Positions 51,325 through 61,700 of a stretch of DNA of 64,000 bases are shown piece after piece; within the stretch, counting starts at the first letter, position 1, and each line of letters starts with the position of its first letter. The stretch lies in NCBI GenBank assembly GCA_009911035.1, contig QXWO01000001.1, forward strand, positions 124,001-188,000. The letters run 5' to 3'. Under the pieces are notes generated by a model. That model was not told the DNA's origin, did not search any database, and was given only the letters and a program-made list of their open reading frames with translations. A program made the position numbers and the translations under genes. This stretch comes from Lachnospiraceae bacterium. Lineage in GTDB: Bacteria; Bacillota; Clostridia; Lachnospirales; Lachnospiraceae.

Positions 51325-52956
51325 ATGTTAAGAATCAATCAGTTAAAGCTTCCGGTAGGACATTCCGAGAAGGAACTGGTACAGCAGGTGAAAAAGCTTC
51401 TGCGGTGTAAAGAGATGCCCCGGATCACCATCGTCAGGCGTTCGATAGATGCAAGGAAGAAACCCCGGCTGTATTTTAACTATATTTTGAATGTGCAGGT
51501 ACATAATGAGCAGGAAGTCTACTGTAAATGTGACAAAAGCCGGGTTCTATTGTGGGATGAGAAACCCTATCAGTTTCCGGCCGGCTTGTATAAAGGAAAG
51601 AAACGCCCGGTGATCATCGGAACAGGACCGGCCGGGCTGTTTTGTGGGTATATGCTGGCGGAAGCAGGTTTCTGCCCTATTTTGCTTGAGCGGGGAAAGC
51701 CTGTGGAGGAGCGTACAAAAGACGTAGAAAAATTCTGGGAGACAGGAGATTTAAATCCGGAGTCTAATGTGCAGTTCGGGGAAGGGGGTGCAGGTACCTT
51801 TTCCGACGGAAAGTTGAATACACTGGTAAAAGATAAATACGGAAGGAACCGGAAAGTGCTGTCTTTGTTTGTAGAGGCCGGGGCACCGGAAGAAATTCTC
51901 TATGACCATAAACCTCATATGGGGACGGACATCTTATGCAGGGTGGTATCCAATTTAAGAAAAGCCATTCTGGATAAGGGAGGGGAAGTATGGTTTGAGG
52001 CGAAGGCAACAGATTTTGTGATAGAACAGGGAAAGATTGCAGGCGTTATTATAAACGGAACACAAATGCTCAAGGCAGAATATGTAGTTCTTGCCCCGGG
52101 GCACAGTGCAAGGGATACTTTTTCCATGCTGTATGAAAAGGGCATTGACATGGAAGCGAAAGCCTTTGCAGTGGGACTTAGGGTGGAGCACCCCCAAGGG
52201 ATGATAAATATTTCCCAATATGGGGAAGGGGTAAAAGCCGGGGAAGAAAAAATGCTGGGCAGCGCCCCTTACAAGGTGACAGCAAAGGCTTCTGACGGGA
52301 GAGGTGTTTACTCGTTCTGCATGTGTCCCGGCGGCTATGTGGTGAACGCATCCTCGGAGCCGGGGCGGCTTGCAGTAAACGGAATGAGCTACAGCAAAAG
52401 GGACGGAAAGAATGCCAACAGTGCAGTCATTGTTTCTGTGACGCCCCAGGACTATGGGGCAGACCATCCCCTTGCAGGAATAGAGTTCCAGCGCAGACTG
52501 GAGGAGAAAGCCTATGAAACCGGAAACGGAAGTATTCCCGTGGAGAGATACGGCGAGTTCCGGGCGGCAGTGACAGGGCGCCGGGAGGATGAAAGCAGCG
52601 GGGAAGGGGGTTGGGTTTCGGCGGACTTTTCCCCTGGCATCAAAGGAAAGTGGGCATTTAGGCCAGTCCACCAAATACTGCCCCAGTCTCTAAACACAGC
52701 TTTTGTGGAGGGGATGGAACAGTTTGGCAGGATGATAAAAGGATTTAACGACGAAAACGTTCTGATAGAAGGTGTGGAAAGCAGAACCTCATCCTCTGTG
52801 AGGATTCTCCGGGATGAGAATATGCAGGCTTCCGTAAAGGGGCTGTACCCCTGCGGGGAAGGAGCAGGATACGCTGGAGGAATCACCTCGGCGGCCATGG
52901 ATGGGATACGGGTGGCAGAGGAAGTAGCTGTCCATATCATAGAAAGTGAAAACTGA
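51325..52956 (+). CDS. FAD-dependent dehydrogenase-like protein
   Basis: A 543-residue flavoprotein of the family annotated as NAD(FAD)-utilising dehydrogenases. An N-terminal ~80-residue domain ('SIDARKKPRLYFNYILNV') precedes the FAD site 'VIIGTGPAGLFCGYMLAEAG'; 'NVQFGEGGAGTFSDGKLNT' is the family hallmark and 'GVESRTSSSVRILR' and 'PCGEGAGYAGGITSAAMDG' are C-terminal signatures. The start directly follows the previous stop. Substrate unknown. Confidence 0.9.
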   Translation: MLRINQLKLPVGHSEKELVQQVKKLLRCKEMPRITIVRRSIDARKKPRLYFNYILNVQVHNEQEVYCKCDKSRVLLWDEKPYQFPAGLYKGKKRPVIIGTGPAGLFCGYMLAEAGFCPILLERGKPVEERTKDVEKFWETGDLNPESNVQFGEGGAGTFSDGKLNTLVKDKYGRNRKVLSLFVEAGAPEEILYDHKPHMGTDILCRVVSNLRKAILDKGGEVWFEAKATDFVIEQGKIAGVIINGTQMLKAEYVVLAPGHSARDTFSMLYEKGIDMEAKAFAVGLRVEHPQGMINISQYGEGVKAGEEKMLGSAPYKVTAKASDGRGVYSFCMCPGGYVVNASSEPGRLAVNGMSYSKRDGKNANSAVIVSVTPQDYGADHPLAGIEFQRRLEEKAYETGNGSIPVERYGEFRAAVTGRREDESSGEGGWVSADFSPGIKGKWAFRPVHQILPQSLNTAFVEGMEQFGRMIKGFNDENVLIEGVESRTSSSVRILRDENMQASVKGLYPCGEGAGYAGGITSAAMDGIRVAEEVAVHIIESEN

Positions 52957-53030
52957 TCAATTTGTACCAGTGGCCTTTAGGGAAACGGCAGAGCATGGGT
53001 ACACATCCAGACTACAGAGGAGGGCTGTTT

Positions 53031-53618
53031 ATGGAAAAAAATGAATTTATCAGTAAGCAGGCGTTAAGGAGCAGATATCTTGGATGCAGAAATAGTCTTT
53101 CGGCCAGTGAACGGAAGGAAAAGAGCGCCGCAATCTGGGAATTGCTGAAAAAGGAAGCAGTTTTTCAAAAGGCACAAATCGTGCTGGTGTATATGGATTA
53201 CCGCAGTGAAGTTATGACGACGGCACTGGTGGAGGAAATTTTGGCTGCCGGGCAAAAACGGGTATTTGCGCCAAAGGTGGAGGGGATGGATATCCAGTTT
53301 TATGAGGTGGAATCCATGGAGGATTTTACGGACGGATACCAGGGAATCCGGGAACCTTTGCAGGCGCAGGAGAAGCTTTTTACACAAAAGATGAGTAAAG
53401 AAGCAGATTGTCTGATTCTGGTGCCGGGGGCCGTATTTGACAGGGAGCGGGGACGTATGGGATATGGAAAGGGATTTTATGACCGTTATCTGTCGGCATT
53501 CCCTGATCTTACCAGTGTATCTCCGGCTTTTGCATGTCAAATCGCCAGAAAAGTTCCTGTGGAGGAACATGATAAAAGGCCGGATATGATTATCACGGAA
53601 ACAGAGGTATTCCGGTAA
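53031..53618 (+). CDS. 5-formyltetrahydrofolate cyclo-ligase
   Basis: A 195-residue enzyme converting 5-formyl-THF to methenyl-THF with ATP. 'SKQALRSRYLGCRNSLSASE' (in part) is the N-terminal lysine/arginine motif and 'LVPGAVFDRERGRMGYGKGF' with YDRYL is the diagnostic substrate/ATP loop. GGAGG lies 7-8 nt before ATG 53031; an in-frame ATG at 52962 is nearer the upstream gene but lacks a site. It supports the folate one-carbon pathway also seen at fhs-folD. Confidence 0.95.
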   Translation: MEKNEFISKQALRSRYLGCRNSLSASERKEKSAAIWELLKKEAVFQKAQIVLVYMDYRSEVMTTALVEEILAAGQKRVFAPKVEGMDIQFYEVESMEDFTDGYQGIREPLQAQEKLFTQKMSKEADCLILVPGAVFDRERGRMGYGKGFYDRYLSAFPDLTSVSPAFACQIARKVPVEEHDKRPDMIITETEVFR

Positions 53619-53714
53619 GGAAACAGGTATAAGCCCGGCACGGCGGCATTGCCGGCTTAAGGGGAAATGTGTCAGGCAAATGCCGGACTTTAAAGAAAAC
53701 AGAGGTGGAATGGA

Positions 53715-54956
53715 ATGGAATCTCTAAAAAAAATGGGAGAAAATGCGGCGGCAGTAAAGTATGGCCTGCAAAAGCTTCCTGCGGATAAAAAGAATCAGGC
53801 AATGATTGCAGTGGCGGATGCCATTATTGCTGACAGCAGTCTGATCATACAGGAAAATGAAAAGGATATTGCAAAAGGTGTGGAAAAGGGAATGCACCCG
53901 GGGCTTATTGACAGGCTTCGGCTTACTGCGGAAAGAATAGAACAGATGGCAGAGGGCCTTAGGAAAGTGGCGGCCCTTCCCGACCCGGTAGGAGAAGTTC
54001 TGGAGACCATGGAGCGTCCCAACGGACTTAAGATCAAAAAGTGCAGGGTGCCTATGGGCGTTATTGGAATTATCTATGAATCCCGTCCCAATGTCACGGC
54101 GGATGCTTTCGGCCTATGCTTTAAAAGCGGAAATGCTGTCATCTTAAAAGGAGGCAGTGATGCCATCTGCTCTAATACGGCAATTACAGATTGTATAAGA
54201 AAAGCCTTAAGGACGCAGGACGTGGAGGAAGATGCCATACAGATGATAAGGTCAACAGACAGGGCTGTGGCACAGGAATTTATGCGCCTTAAGGAGTATG
54301 TGGATCTATTGATCCCCAGAGGAGGGGCAGGGCTGATAAGAAGCGTGGTGGAAAACAGCACGATCCCTGTCATTGAAACGGGGACTGGAAACTGTCATAT
54401 TTATGTGGATGAAACTGCAGACATAGAGATGGCTGTTTCCATTATCATAAATGCCAAGACTCAGAGGATCGGCGTGTGCAATGCCTGTGAATCACTGGTG
54501 ATTCATGAATCAGTGAAAGAAAAACTGCTTCCAGTGCTTGCGGATAAGTTGAAAGAGCACCATGTAGAAATCCGCGGGGATGAAAAGGTGCGGCAGGTTA
54601 TTGACTGTACAGCCGCAGCAGAAGAAGATTTTGGAACGGAATATCTGGACTATATCATTTCCATGAAAACAGTTTCTTCCATTGATGAGGCCATTGCTCA
54701 TATCAACAGATACAACACCCGCCATTCGGAGTCAATTATTACAAAAAACAGGGAAAACGCGGAAAAATTCTTAAATGAAGTGGATGCTGCCTGCGTTTAC
54801 GTAAATGCCTCCACCCGGTTTACGGACGGTTTTGAATTCGGCTTTGGGGCAGAAATTGGCATCAGTACCCAGAAGCTTCACGCCAGAGGGCCCATGGGAC
54901 TTAGGGAACTGACTTCTTATAAATATGAAATTGTGGGAGAAGGGCAGATTCGGTAG
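53715..54956 (+). CDS. proA: Gamma-glutamyl phosphate reductase
   Basis: A 413-residue aldehyde-dehydrogenase-fold enzyme of proline synthesis. The catalytic Cys lies in '[13 protein letters not shown]', NADPH binding region has '[20 protein letters not shown]', and '[15 protein letters not shown]' and '[20 protein letters not shown]' are conserved. AGGTGG precedes the start. The kinase gene proB is not adjacent in this window, unlike the usual proBA pair. A bulged hairpin (about 53631-53658, AAGCC/GGCTT) lies upstream. Confidence 0.96.
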   Translation: MESLKKMGENAAAVKYGLQKLPADKKNQAMIAVADAIIADSSLIIQENEKDIAKGVEKGMHPGLIDRLRLTAERIEQMAEGLRKVAALPDPVGEVLETMERPNGLKIKKCRVPMGVIGIIYESRPNVTADAFGLCFKSGNAVILKGGSDAICSNTAITDCIRKALRTQDVEEDAIQMIRSTDRAVAQEFMRLKEYVDLLIPRGGAGLIRSVVENSTIPVIETGTGNCHIYVDETADIEMAVSIIINAKTQRIGVCNACESLVIHESVKEKLLPVLADKLKEHHVEIRGDEKVRQVIDCTAAAEEDFGTEYLDYIISMKTVSSIDEAIAHINRYNTRHSESIITKNRENAEKFLNEVDAACVYVNASTRFTDGFEFGFGAEIGISTQKLHARGPMGLRELTSYKYEIVGEGQIR

Positions 54957-54984
54957 AATGATCATAATGCCTAAGGAGATGAAA

Positions 54985-56964
54985 GTGAAACAAATTTGCA
55001 GCGATATGGGGGAAATAATGAATAGAGAAGTTGTCTTTTTTGACGGACGTGATAAAGATTGTTTATGGGAAGGACTGGAAATTTTTCTGTCAAAGCATCA
55101 TTTTACACTGTCCGGGGAATCCCACAGGCACTGCCTTAAGCTGGCAGGCATTCCATGGGAGGAAGCCTGTTTAAAAGTGGTAAAATCAGAAAATGAGTGT
55201 AAGATATTTTACAGGGAGAAGGCACATTTTTTCAGGGGCGTGTCACTGTTTTTGCAGAATATCAGCCAGCATGAATGGGAAGCAGAAGAAAAGGTGAATT
55301 TTCATTCAAACGGCATCATGCTGGACTGTTCAAGAAACGGCGTTCCCACAGTGGAGACGATCAAGAGATTTATATACAGGCTGGCTCACTTTGGCATGAA
55401 CCGGTTTTATTTGTATATGGAGGATATCCTTGAGATAGAGGGCTATCCTTACTGGGGATATATGAGAGGGCGTTACAGTAAAAAGGAGATGCAGGAATGT
55501 GACAGCTATGCAGCGCTTTTTGGAATAACGCTGGTTCCCTGTATCCAGACGCTTGCCCATTTAAAGACAGCATTAAACCTTCCGGCGTTTTCGGAATATA
55601 AGGATATTGACGATATTCTTCTGCTGGAAGATGAAAAGGTCAGAGAATTGTTAAGGGGACTTCTTTCTTCTGTTTCAGAGTGTTTTTCAGGTGGAATTGT
55701 TCATTTAGGCATGGACGAAGCCGGGCATTTAGGACGGGGAAAATACATGGACCTGCACGGGTTTTCCAGCCCTTCCGAACTGATGAAAAAGCATATGCAG
55801 TGGCTGGCAGGGGAATGTGAAAAGCGGCATTTAAAGCCGGTCATCTGGTCGGACATGTACTTAAGGCTGAATTTCCATGCACAGGGTTATTATTCCATTG
55901 AAGAAGGGGCGCAGCCCCAAAATGAGGCACATCTTTCCAGCGATATCGGCCTGTGTTATTGGGATTATTATCATGAGGGCAGGGAATTTTATAACCGCTA
56001 TATAAAACTGCACCAAAAACTCGGAAACCCGCTGTTGTTTGCCGGGGGTGCGTGGACATGGAACGGCATAGCCCCCAATGTCAGCAAAGCGCTTAAGACT
56101 TCCTGCGATGCACTGGACGAATGTCTTGCGCTGGAGGTCAAGGATGTTTTCATCACCCTCTGGATGGACAACGGGGCAGAGACGCCTTTGGAGACGGCGC
56201 TGCCAGCCCTTGCGCTGTTTGGGGAATACGGATTTGGAGAACGGCCAGAACAGGAGCGGATTTTACAGAGGTTCTACTTTTGCTTTCAGAAAAATTTTCT
56301 GCATTACCTTCTGCTGGATGCTTTTGATAATTTACAGTACGGGAAACTTAAGAATGAAGACATCATGGCACTTTCCATGCATAACCAGTACAGCATAAAT
56401 CCATCTAAGACCCTTCTATATCAGGACAATATGACAGGGCTTTTTGAGACAATGTATGAGGCAGATACGCTGGGCAGGCAGTACAGCCATCTGGCAGGGG
56501 AACTGGAAGAAATATGGAAGGAAGCCCATACAGATAAGGATTTATTTGGCTATTATCTCATTCTTGCAAAACTTCTTGCATGTAAGGCAGGAATTGCGGG
56601 ACGGATCCGTCATGCATATGCGCTGTCGGACAAAGCGGAGCTGGAAGAAATCGCTGACAGCAAACTGGAGGAGATAGGCGCTTTAGCACAGGAACTGGCA
56701 AATTACAGGGAAGCCATCTGGATGAAAGAATATAAGCCTTTTGGGTATGAAGTCCTTGATATCCGGCTGGCAGGAGTGGAGAGGCGGTCAAAGTCAGCAG
56801 CCCGCAGAATCAAAGAATTTCTCTCCGACGCCCGGAGTTCGCTCCCGGAACTGGAGGAAGAAATACTGCTGTATAAGACACCGGAAATGATGGAAGGGGT
56901 CATCGAATGCGGTTTTAATTTATGGGAAAGGATAGTATCCGCCTGCAATATGGAAGGAGTATAA
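54985..56964 (+). CDS. Cytoplasmic family 20 glycoside hydrolase (beta-N-acetylhexosaminidase)
   Basis: An enzyme of about 659 residues without signal peptide. The GH20 catalytic pair is D-E in 'IVHLGMDEAGHLGRGKY'; 'GIMLDCSRNGVPTVETIK' and 'NRFYLYMEDILEIEGYPYWG' form the start of the barrel, and 'FAGGAWTWNG' lies near its end. It removes beta-linked GlcNAc or GalNAc from imported oligosaccharides, similar in layout to intracellular GH20C enzymes. The start is uncertain: GTG 54985 has AAGGAG 6 nt upstream, ATG 55018 has GGGGG upstream, and ATG 54958 follows proA by 1 nt. A repeat array follows the stop. Confidence 0.9.
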   Translation: MKQICSDMGEIMNREVVFFDGRDKDCLWEGLEIFLSKHHFTLSGESHRHCLKLAGIPWEEACLKVVKSENECKIFYREKAHFFRGVSLFLQNISQHEWEAEEKVNFHSNGIMLDCSRNGVPTVETIKRFIYRLAHFGMNRFYLYMEDILEIEGYPYWGYMRGRYSKKEMQECDSYAALFGITLVPCIQTLAHLKTALNLPAFSEYKDIDDILLLEDEKVRELLRGLLSSVSECFSGGIVHLGMDEAGHLGRGKYMDLHGFSSPSELMKKHMQWLAGECEKRHLKPVIWSDMYLRLNFHAQGYYSIEEGAQPQNEAHLSSDIGLCYWDYYHEGREFYNRYIKLHQKLGNPLLFAGGAWTWNGIAPNVSKALKTSCDALDECLALEVKDVFITLWMDNGAETPLETALPALALFGEYGFGERPEQERILQRFYFCFQKNFLHYLLLDAFDNLQYGKLKNEDIMALSMHNQYSINPSKTLLYQDNMTGLFETMYEADTLGRQYSHLAGELEEIWKEAHTDKDLFGYYLILAKLLACKAGIAGRIRHAYALSDKAELEEIADSKLEEIGALAQELANYREAIWMKEYKPFGYEVLDIRLAGVERRSKSAARRIKEFLSDARSSLPELEEEILLYKTPEMMEGVIECGFNLWERIVSACNMEGV

Positions 56965-56965
56965 A

Positions 56966-57114
56966 ACAAACGCTGCCACGCTTTGCGAGCCAGCTTATTG
57001 TAACAAACGCCGCCACGTTTTGCAAGCCAGCTTATTGTAACAAACGCCGCCACGTTTTGCGAGCCAGCTTATTGTAACAGATGCCGCCACGCTTTGCGTG
57101 ACGGCGTTTGTTAT
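56966..57114 (+). repeat. Tandem array of the 37-bp repeat, four units
   Basis: Units start at 56966, 57003, 57040 and 57077: the period is exactly 37. Units 1-3 begin ACAAACGCYGCC and end CAGCTTATTGTA; unit 4 begins ACAGATGCCGCC and ends in GTGACGGCGTTTGTT, making a near-perfect hairpin. It starts right after the GH20 stop, in the direction of that gene. There are no spacers, so it is not a CRISPR array. Confidence 0.9.
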
Positions 57115-57313
57115 GGTAAGACGCGCTGGAGCGTGTTTGAAGATTGCTATGGTAATAGTGAAAAAGATTTCAGAAATGTAATAGTTTTGATGCAAAAATG
57201 ATGCAAGTCTGTTTTATAATAAGAGTAAACAGCCTGCCAGATGGTGGGAATTGTGATGGAACTTATGGGGAGATTTGCCTACAAAAAGACAGTGGGTGAG
57301 TATGGAGGGCAGA
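57115..57313 (+). other. Intergenic stretch with a possible promoter
   Basis: About 200 nt between the repeat array and the LysM gene. TATAAT at 57215-57220 is a possible -10 box, but no good -35 sits 16-18 nt before it. Nothing else is recognised. Confidence 0.35.
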
Positions 57314-58573
57314 ATGAAACAAAATAAAAAAGCTATCATTTTATGCATTACTGTGATTTGTGCCGGAGTTGTGGGGTGGGTGCCCATGCCTGCGGCGGCA
57401 TCAGAGAAGGGATTATCCATCCAGGTGGAAGATGACGGCAGGGAGCTTCCTGCAAATCAGGTATATTCCGGGCTTATATGTAACATAAAGGATACCGGTT
57501 CGGAAACCATAGAGGTTACCCTTCCTGATGGCGGTAAGGACAATGAGAAAGTCTTGACGATGCATTTAAATAATATATGGATTTCTGTACCCGGTGATGG
57601 CACCCGGTGCTTTGGGGTACCCATATTTACAACAGAAATCCAAAGCAGTCAGGAATTCGAGTCCAAAAAGAGCCTGCATTATGTGACCGGGTATGACTGT
57701 CCGAAGCTGAACGATGGCATAGATACGGCAAGGGAAGTGATTCTGGACGGCTACTTCCAAAAACCCTTGGAAAGATTCTTGTCAAAATACCCTGAAATAA
57801 ACCCGGAGGAAAGAGAGTATACCCTGCGTCTTTATGGGGGAGGGCGTACGGACCGGGAGGACGATAGCACCAGTTACTGGGACTTGTACTATGCATTGAC
57901 CACCTTGTCGGAGGAGGGAGAGGAGATAACCATTGCAACCATAGATATCACTAGAGTGATGCAGGCAAGGGGCTATCCGGTCACGGATGATGCCCATTAC
58001 AGGATATGGTCTGCGGAAAATGGCCTGTGGAGACTGCAGGAGGAAGCAGAGGAGGATTTGGGAGAAGTCTGGGTAAGTCAGCTTCCCGGAGAAGACTTCT
58101 GCCGCGAGGAGACAGTACGGGCATATGTGGAAAAGGCAGGTGCCGGATTTGACTGCCTGCTGCCTTCCGGCGCAGATACGGATGTGGACTGGGAATGCAG
58201 AAGGGAAGAAGGCTACTGGTATGATTATTTAGTCTGGAAGGGAAATACCAGTCTCTATGAACTAACCCTTGCGATTCCGCTTATGGAGGAAGGGGCGGGA
58301 GGATGGTACATGGCTTCCAGAATCAGAAAAGAAGCAATCGACAAAGAAACCTGTGGACATACATTGTCTGTCATGATGCAGACATTCCGTGGGGAAGAAT
58401 ATGTCCACAGGGTGAGGCCAGGGGAAAGTTTGTGGAGTATTTATAAGCAATATGAGGGCGAATTTGCAGGATATGATTTTTCCGCTTTTATAAAGGCCGT
58501 GGGTGCCGGGAATCCAAGTCTGATTTGGGAAGGGCAGTACATAAAAATTCCATGGCAGAGCAGGAAATATTAG
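57314..58573 (+). CDS. Secreted LysM-domain protein
   Basis: A 419-residue exported protein. Signal peptide: basic MKQNKK, hydrophobic IILCITVICAGVVGW, and cleavage after 'PMPAAA'. The bulk (30-365) is unassigned, mostly beta-type, Gly/Asp/Glu rich, with no catalytic motif. The C-terminal ~55 residues form a LysM domain ('VRPGESLWSIYKQYEG' ... 'NPSLIWEGQYIKIPWQ'), which binds peptidoglycan or chitin-like glycans. GGAGG lies before ATG 57314. It lies between a repeat array and a second exported protein and may be a cell-wall or spore-coat component; a 37-bp repeat follows. Confidence 0.8.
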   Translation: MKQNKKAIILCITVICAGVVGWVPMPAAASEKGLSIQVEDDGRELPANQVYSGLICNIKDTGSETIEVTLPDGGKDNEKVLTMHLNNIWISVPGDGTRCFGVPIFTTEIQSSQEFESKKSLHYVTGYDCPKLNDGIDTAREVILDGYFQKPLERFLSKYPEINPEEREYTLRLYGGGRTDREDDSTSYWDLYYALTTLSEEGEEITIATIDITRVMQARGYPVTDDAHYRIWSAENGLWRLQEEAEEDLGEVWVSQLPGEDFCREETVRAYVEKAGAGFDCLLPSGADTDVDWECRREEGYWYDYLVWKGNTSLYELTLAIPLMEEGAGGWYMASRIRKEAIDKETCGHTLSVMMQTFRGEEYVHRVRPGESLWSIYKQYEGEFAGYDFSAFIKAVGAGNPSLIWEGQYIKIPWQSRKY

Positions 58574-58577
58574 AAAA

Positions 58578-58606
58578 CAACGGATAGCGCGCTTGGGGAG
58601 CTGTCC
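58578..58606 (+). repeat. Companion hairpin element, copy 3
   Basis: CAACGGATAGCGCGCTTGGG with a closing CTGTCC, 15 nt before copy 12 of the 37-bp repeat; here it precedes the 37-bp unit. Confidence 0.5.
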
Positions 58607-58620
58607 TTAGGTTAAACGAA

Positions 58621-58657
58621 ACAAACGCTGCTGCGATTCGCGAGACAGCTTATTGTA
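58621..58657 (+). repeat. 37-bp dispersed repeat, copy 12
   Basis: Forward copy, 48 nt after the LysM gene, ending CAGCTTATTGTA. Confidence 0.85.
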
Positions 58658-58724
58658 ATAACGGATGCGGCAGAGCCAGACCTTATATTGATAAATACGA
58701 AGTGTCACAGATGGGGATGAAAAA

Positions 58725-61700
58725 ATGAATAAACTGATGGTATTGATAAGCAGTGCGGTGTGCATGGCTCTGGGAGTATTTTCGGGAGAGGCGCAATATG
58801 ATGGACAGGCAGACCCCATCGTGGGGACCTGGAGAAATGTCAGAGGCACTTATTTTGAGTCAGAGCTGGATGAGTGGCTGGGCCTTTACCGTACCTGTTT
58901 TTCCCCGGATGGGCAGGTGGTCCATTATGGATGCAGAAATGTGGACAGGGGAACATGGCAGAGAGTAGATGAAAATACGGTGACTGCTTTATTTGACGAC
59001 TGTACCTATGAAGGGATTGGAAAAAAGTACATGGCCCCTTCTTACCAAGTCACTTATACCTATGACCAGAATGAAAATGTCTATTACAGGGAAACAGACA
59101 GGGAAGGAGAGTTTTTTTGTAAAGAAGAAGCGGAAGGGAGAAATACCTGTTACAGAGCTGTGGATTTTGATGACTATGAGCAGCCCTTAAGCTTTGAAAG
59201 CGGGGAATGTCAGATCAGGGAATATTATGCAGACCTGCCGGAGGCAGAAGAATACGGAATCCATTTGGAGAAGGGGCTGATAGAAGCGGCTGGAGATTTA
59301 TTCAAGGGGAAAGCAGGGGAATTGGAACGGGCGGACCTGCCTTACAGGATAAAAAATGTGGCGTTTTATGATATAACAGGGGACGGGAAAAGAGAGCTGT
59401 TTGTTTATGTGGAAATGCGGTGCAATGGAAGCAGCAATTCCGGCGCATTTTATGTCATTGGGCAAAAAGAAAATGGAGACGGTACTATTTTGTCAGGCAA
59501 TGCAAACTTTCGGAGTGGTTATACGGAAATCCTGGCACCAGACGGCACAAACCTCCTTTCCCTGCAAAATTATGATTCTGCTTCTTCATGGAAGGGCGGC
59601 ATAAGGATTCACTTAGGATTCCGTAATGGGCAAGTCGTGGTTGACAAAGAGGAGTTTTACTGGTTCCACTGGGACTATCCTCTTCTTAATTATGTCAATG
59701 ACTATAAAAACGGCGTCTATTGTGTATATGCCGCCAGATGTGAGCGGCAAGACGGGGTGGACGGCTATGGCCATTATGTGGACATACAGGAAAGTCTGAA
59801 AATTGATGAAGAGAGTTTTGAACCCAGATTTGTTCCTTTTAGGGAATTTGGGTATAAATCCTGTGACTATCCTGCACTTTTTGACAACTGGAACCCCTTT
59901 GATGACGACTGGTGGCACGACGGCGGCTGGTATCCCGAAGACGGGGAAGCTTATGGCAAAGGAATGGCTGACTGGATAGAGAAAGCAAAAGATGATGATC
60001 CCAATGAAATGTTAAAAAGCGCAGTGGAACGTTCCGGCCTTTCTTTGGAACGTCATACATACCCATGGACAGCGGAAACTAAAGGAAATGTTACCCGTCT
60101 TTTACGGTGCCCTGTAGCAGATTATTATTATGCTTCGGATTTTTATGGAGCTGCTTACAGGCAGGGGGAGGTCTGCTTTTACAAAAAGAATCTGACTGAC
60201 AATGGGGATGGGCTGGAGGAAGAATGGAAACAGGTCTCTCTGGAGGAGATACAGGCAGACATAGAAAAGACCCTGCCGGAGCAGACACCCCTAAAAGCCC
60301 CGGAAAGTTTTACGGTCAGGGAGGAGGATAATACCAGCCGGGATATCCTGCTGTCCCACTGTAATTGTGTCTATGAGGAAGATGAGCTGCTTGTTTATTC
60401 TTATTTCAATATGGACAAAAAAGGCATTTTTCTGTTAACTGCTGAAACGGAAAAGGCCATTTATCCACTGACGGATTTTTGGGTCGATCAAGAGCAGGAT
60501 GTGGTATGGATTCTGGAAGGAAAAGAAAATCCTAAGCTAAGCAGGATCGCCTTAAGAAAGAATCCTTATTTTTCAGAAAATTTGATAATGGACAGCGGGC
60601 AGATCAGTCTGCTCCTTGCGCAAATCTATGGCATTTCTCCCAGGGAAGGGGAAAAGGTATTCTCTGATTTGAGGATTTCCCTGTCAAAGGAGAAGGCAGA
60701 AGGGAACACAGAAAACAAGGCAGGCGAAAAAGGCAGCACGGTAAAGGGCACAGCAAGCGGAACAGCGGCAGGAACGGACGAAGACAATAGGGAACGTTAT
60801 TATATACAGTTTGAAGCCGGCAGTGAGGTAAGCGCAAAGGGATATCTGCAAAGTCTTGGTCTGGCGCCATTGTATCAGGAGTTTTTGCGGCACAACCTTA
60901 CAGTGGAAAATCCTTTCCCGGAAAAAGGAAGAAGCAGGGAGCTGGGGATTTTTGACGAGGCGTTTTATGGCAAAGAGCTGGATGAAGCAGAGAAGCATTT
61001 TGCTTTGTACGATTACACCCAAAACCGTGAGGAAGAACTGCTTTTCAGGATAAAACAGACGGAATACCCAGTAGATTCGCAGGAATCTGTGGAGCGGGAG
61101 GTTATTTATGTCCTGGGCATGGAGGGAAGGGAACTGGTATGTCTGGACATTATTGAAAATCTGGACGGAAAAGGGAAAGGCAGGTTAGAAGACAAAGAAA
61201 AAGCGGAAATTTTAGATAGTGAGGCAGCGTGGTATGCCTGCGGCAGATTTTGCGATATCCCGGAAGAAAACGGAGGAAAGCCCCGGCCCCGGGAGGAAGC
61301 TTTTACAGCAATTGAACAGGGAGACTTTTCCTGTGTTGATATGGGAGAGGCGTATTCCTATATAAAAAAGGAGGAGCTGGAAAAAGAAAAGTTTATTTTC
61401 AGAAGGAGTGATGTAAACAAGGACGGTGTGGAGGAGCTGGTGTGCCTTTTGGAAGACGAAGCCTGGGACGGGGGAATGGCAGAATATATTTTTGCTTACA
61501 GGAACGGAAAAGCCCTCTGCATTTATTTCGACGGAAGTGATGGAAAGGAGTGGCTGGGTGTGGGAAAAGATGGAGAATTATACTACAATCTGATCATTTC
61601 CGCACCCTATTATGTGAGGGCCTATTATGCCTGTACCCTTGATGTGCTGGGAAATATCGTGGTCAGTTACGGACTGGAAGAAATAACTGTTTCTGACAGG

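Noticed and set aside
51955-52674. 239-codon minus-strand frame
   Set aside because: Shadow of the FAD-dependent dehydrogenase gene, which has clear family motifs on the plus strand.
50023-52956. Bile-acid 7-dehydroxylation locus
   Set aside because: The first flavoprotein is in the BaiN family, but that family is broad and no other bai gene is near.
56966-57114. CRISPR array
   Set aside because: The units are directly abutting with a 37-bp period and have no unique spacers; no cas gene is in the window.
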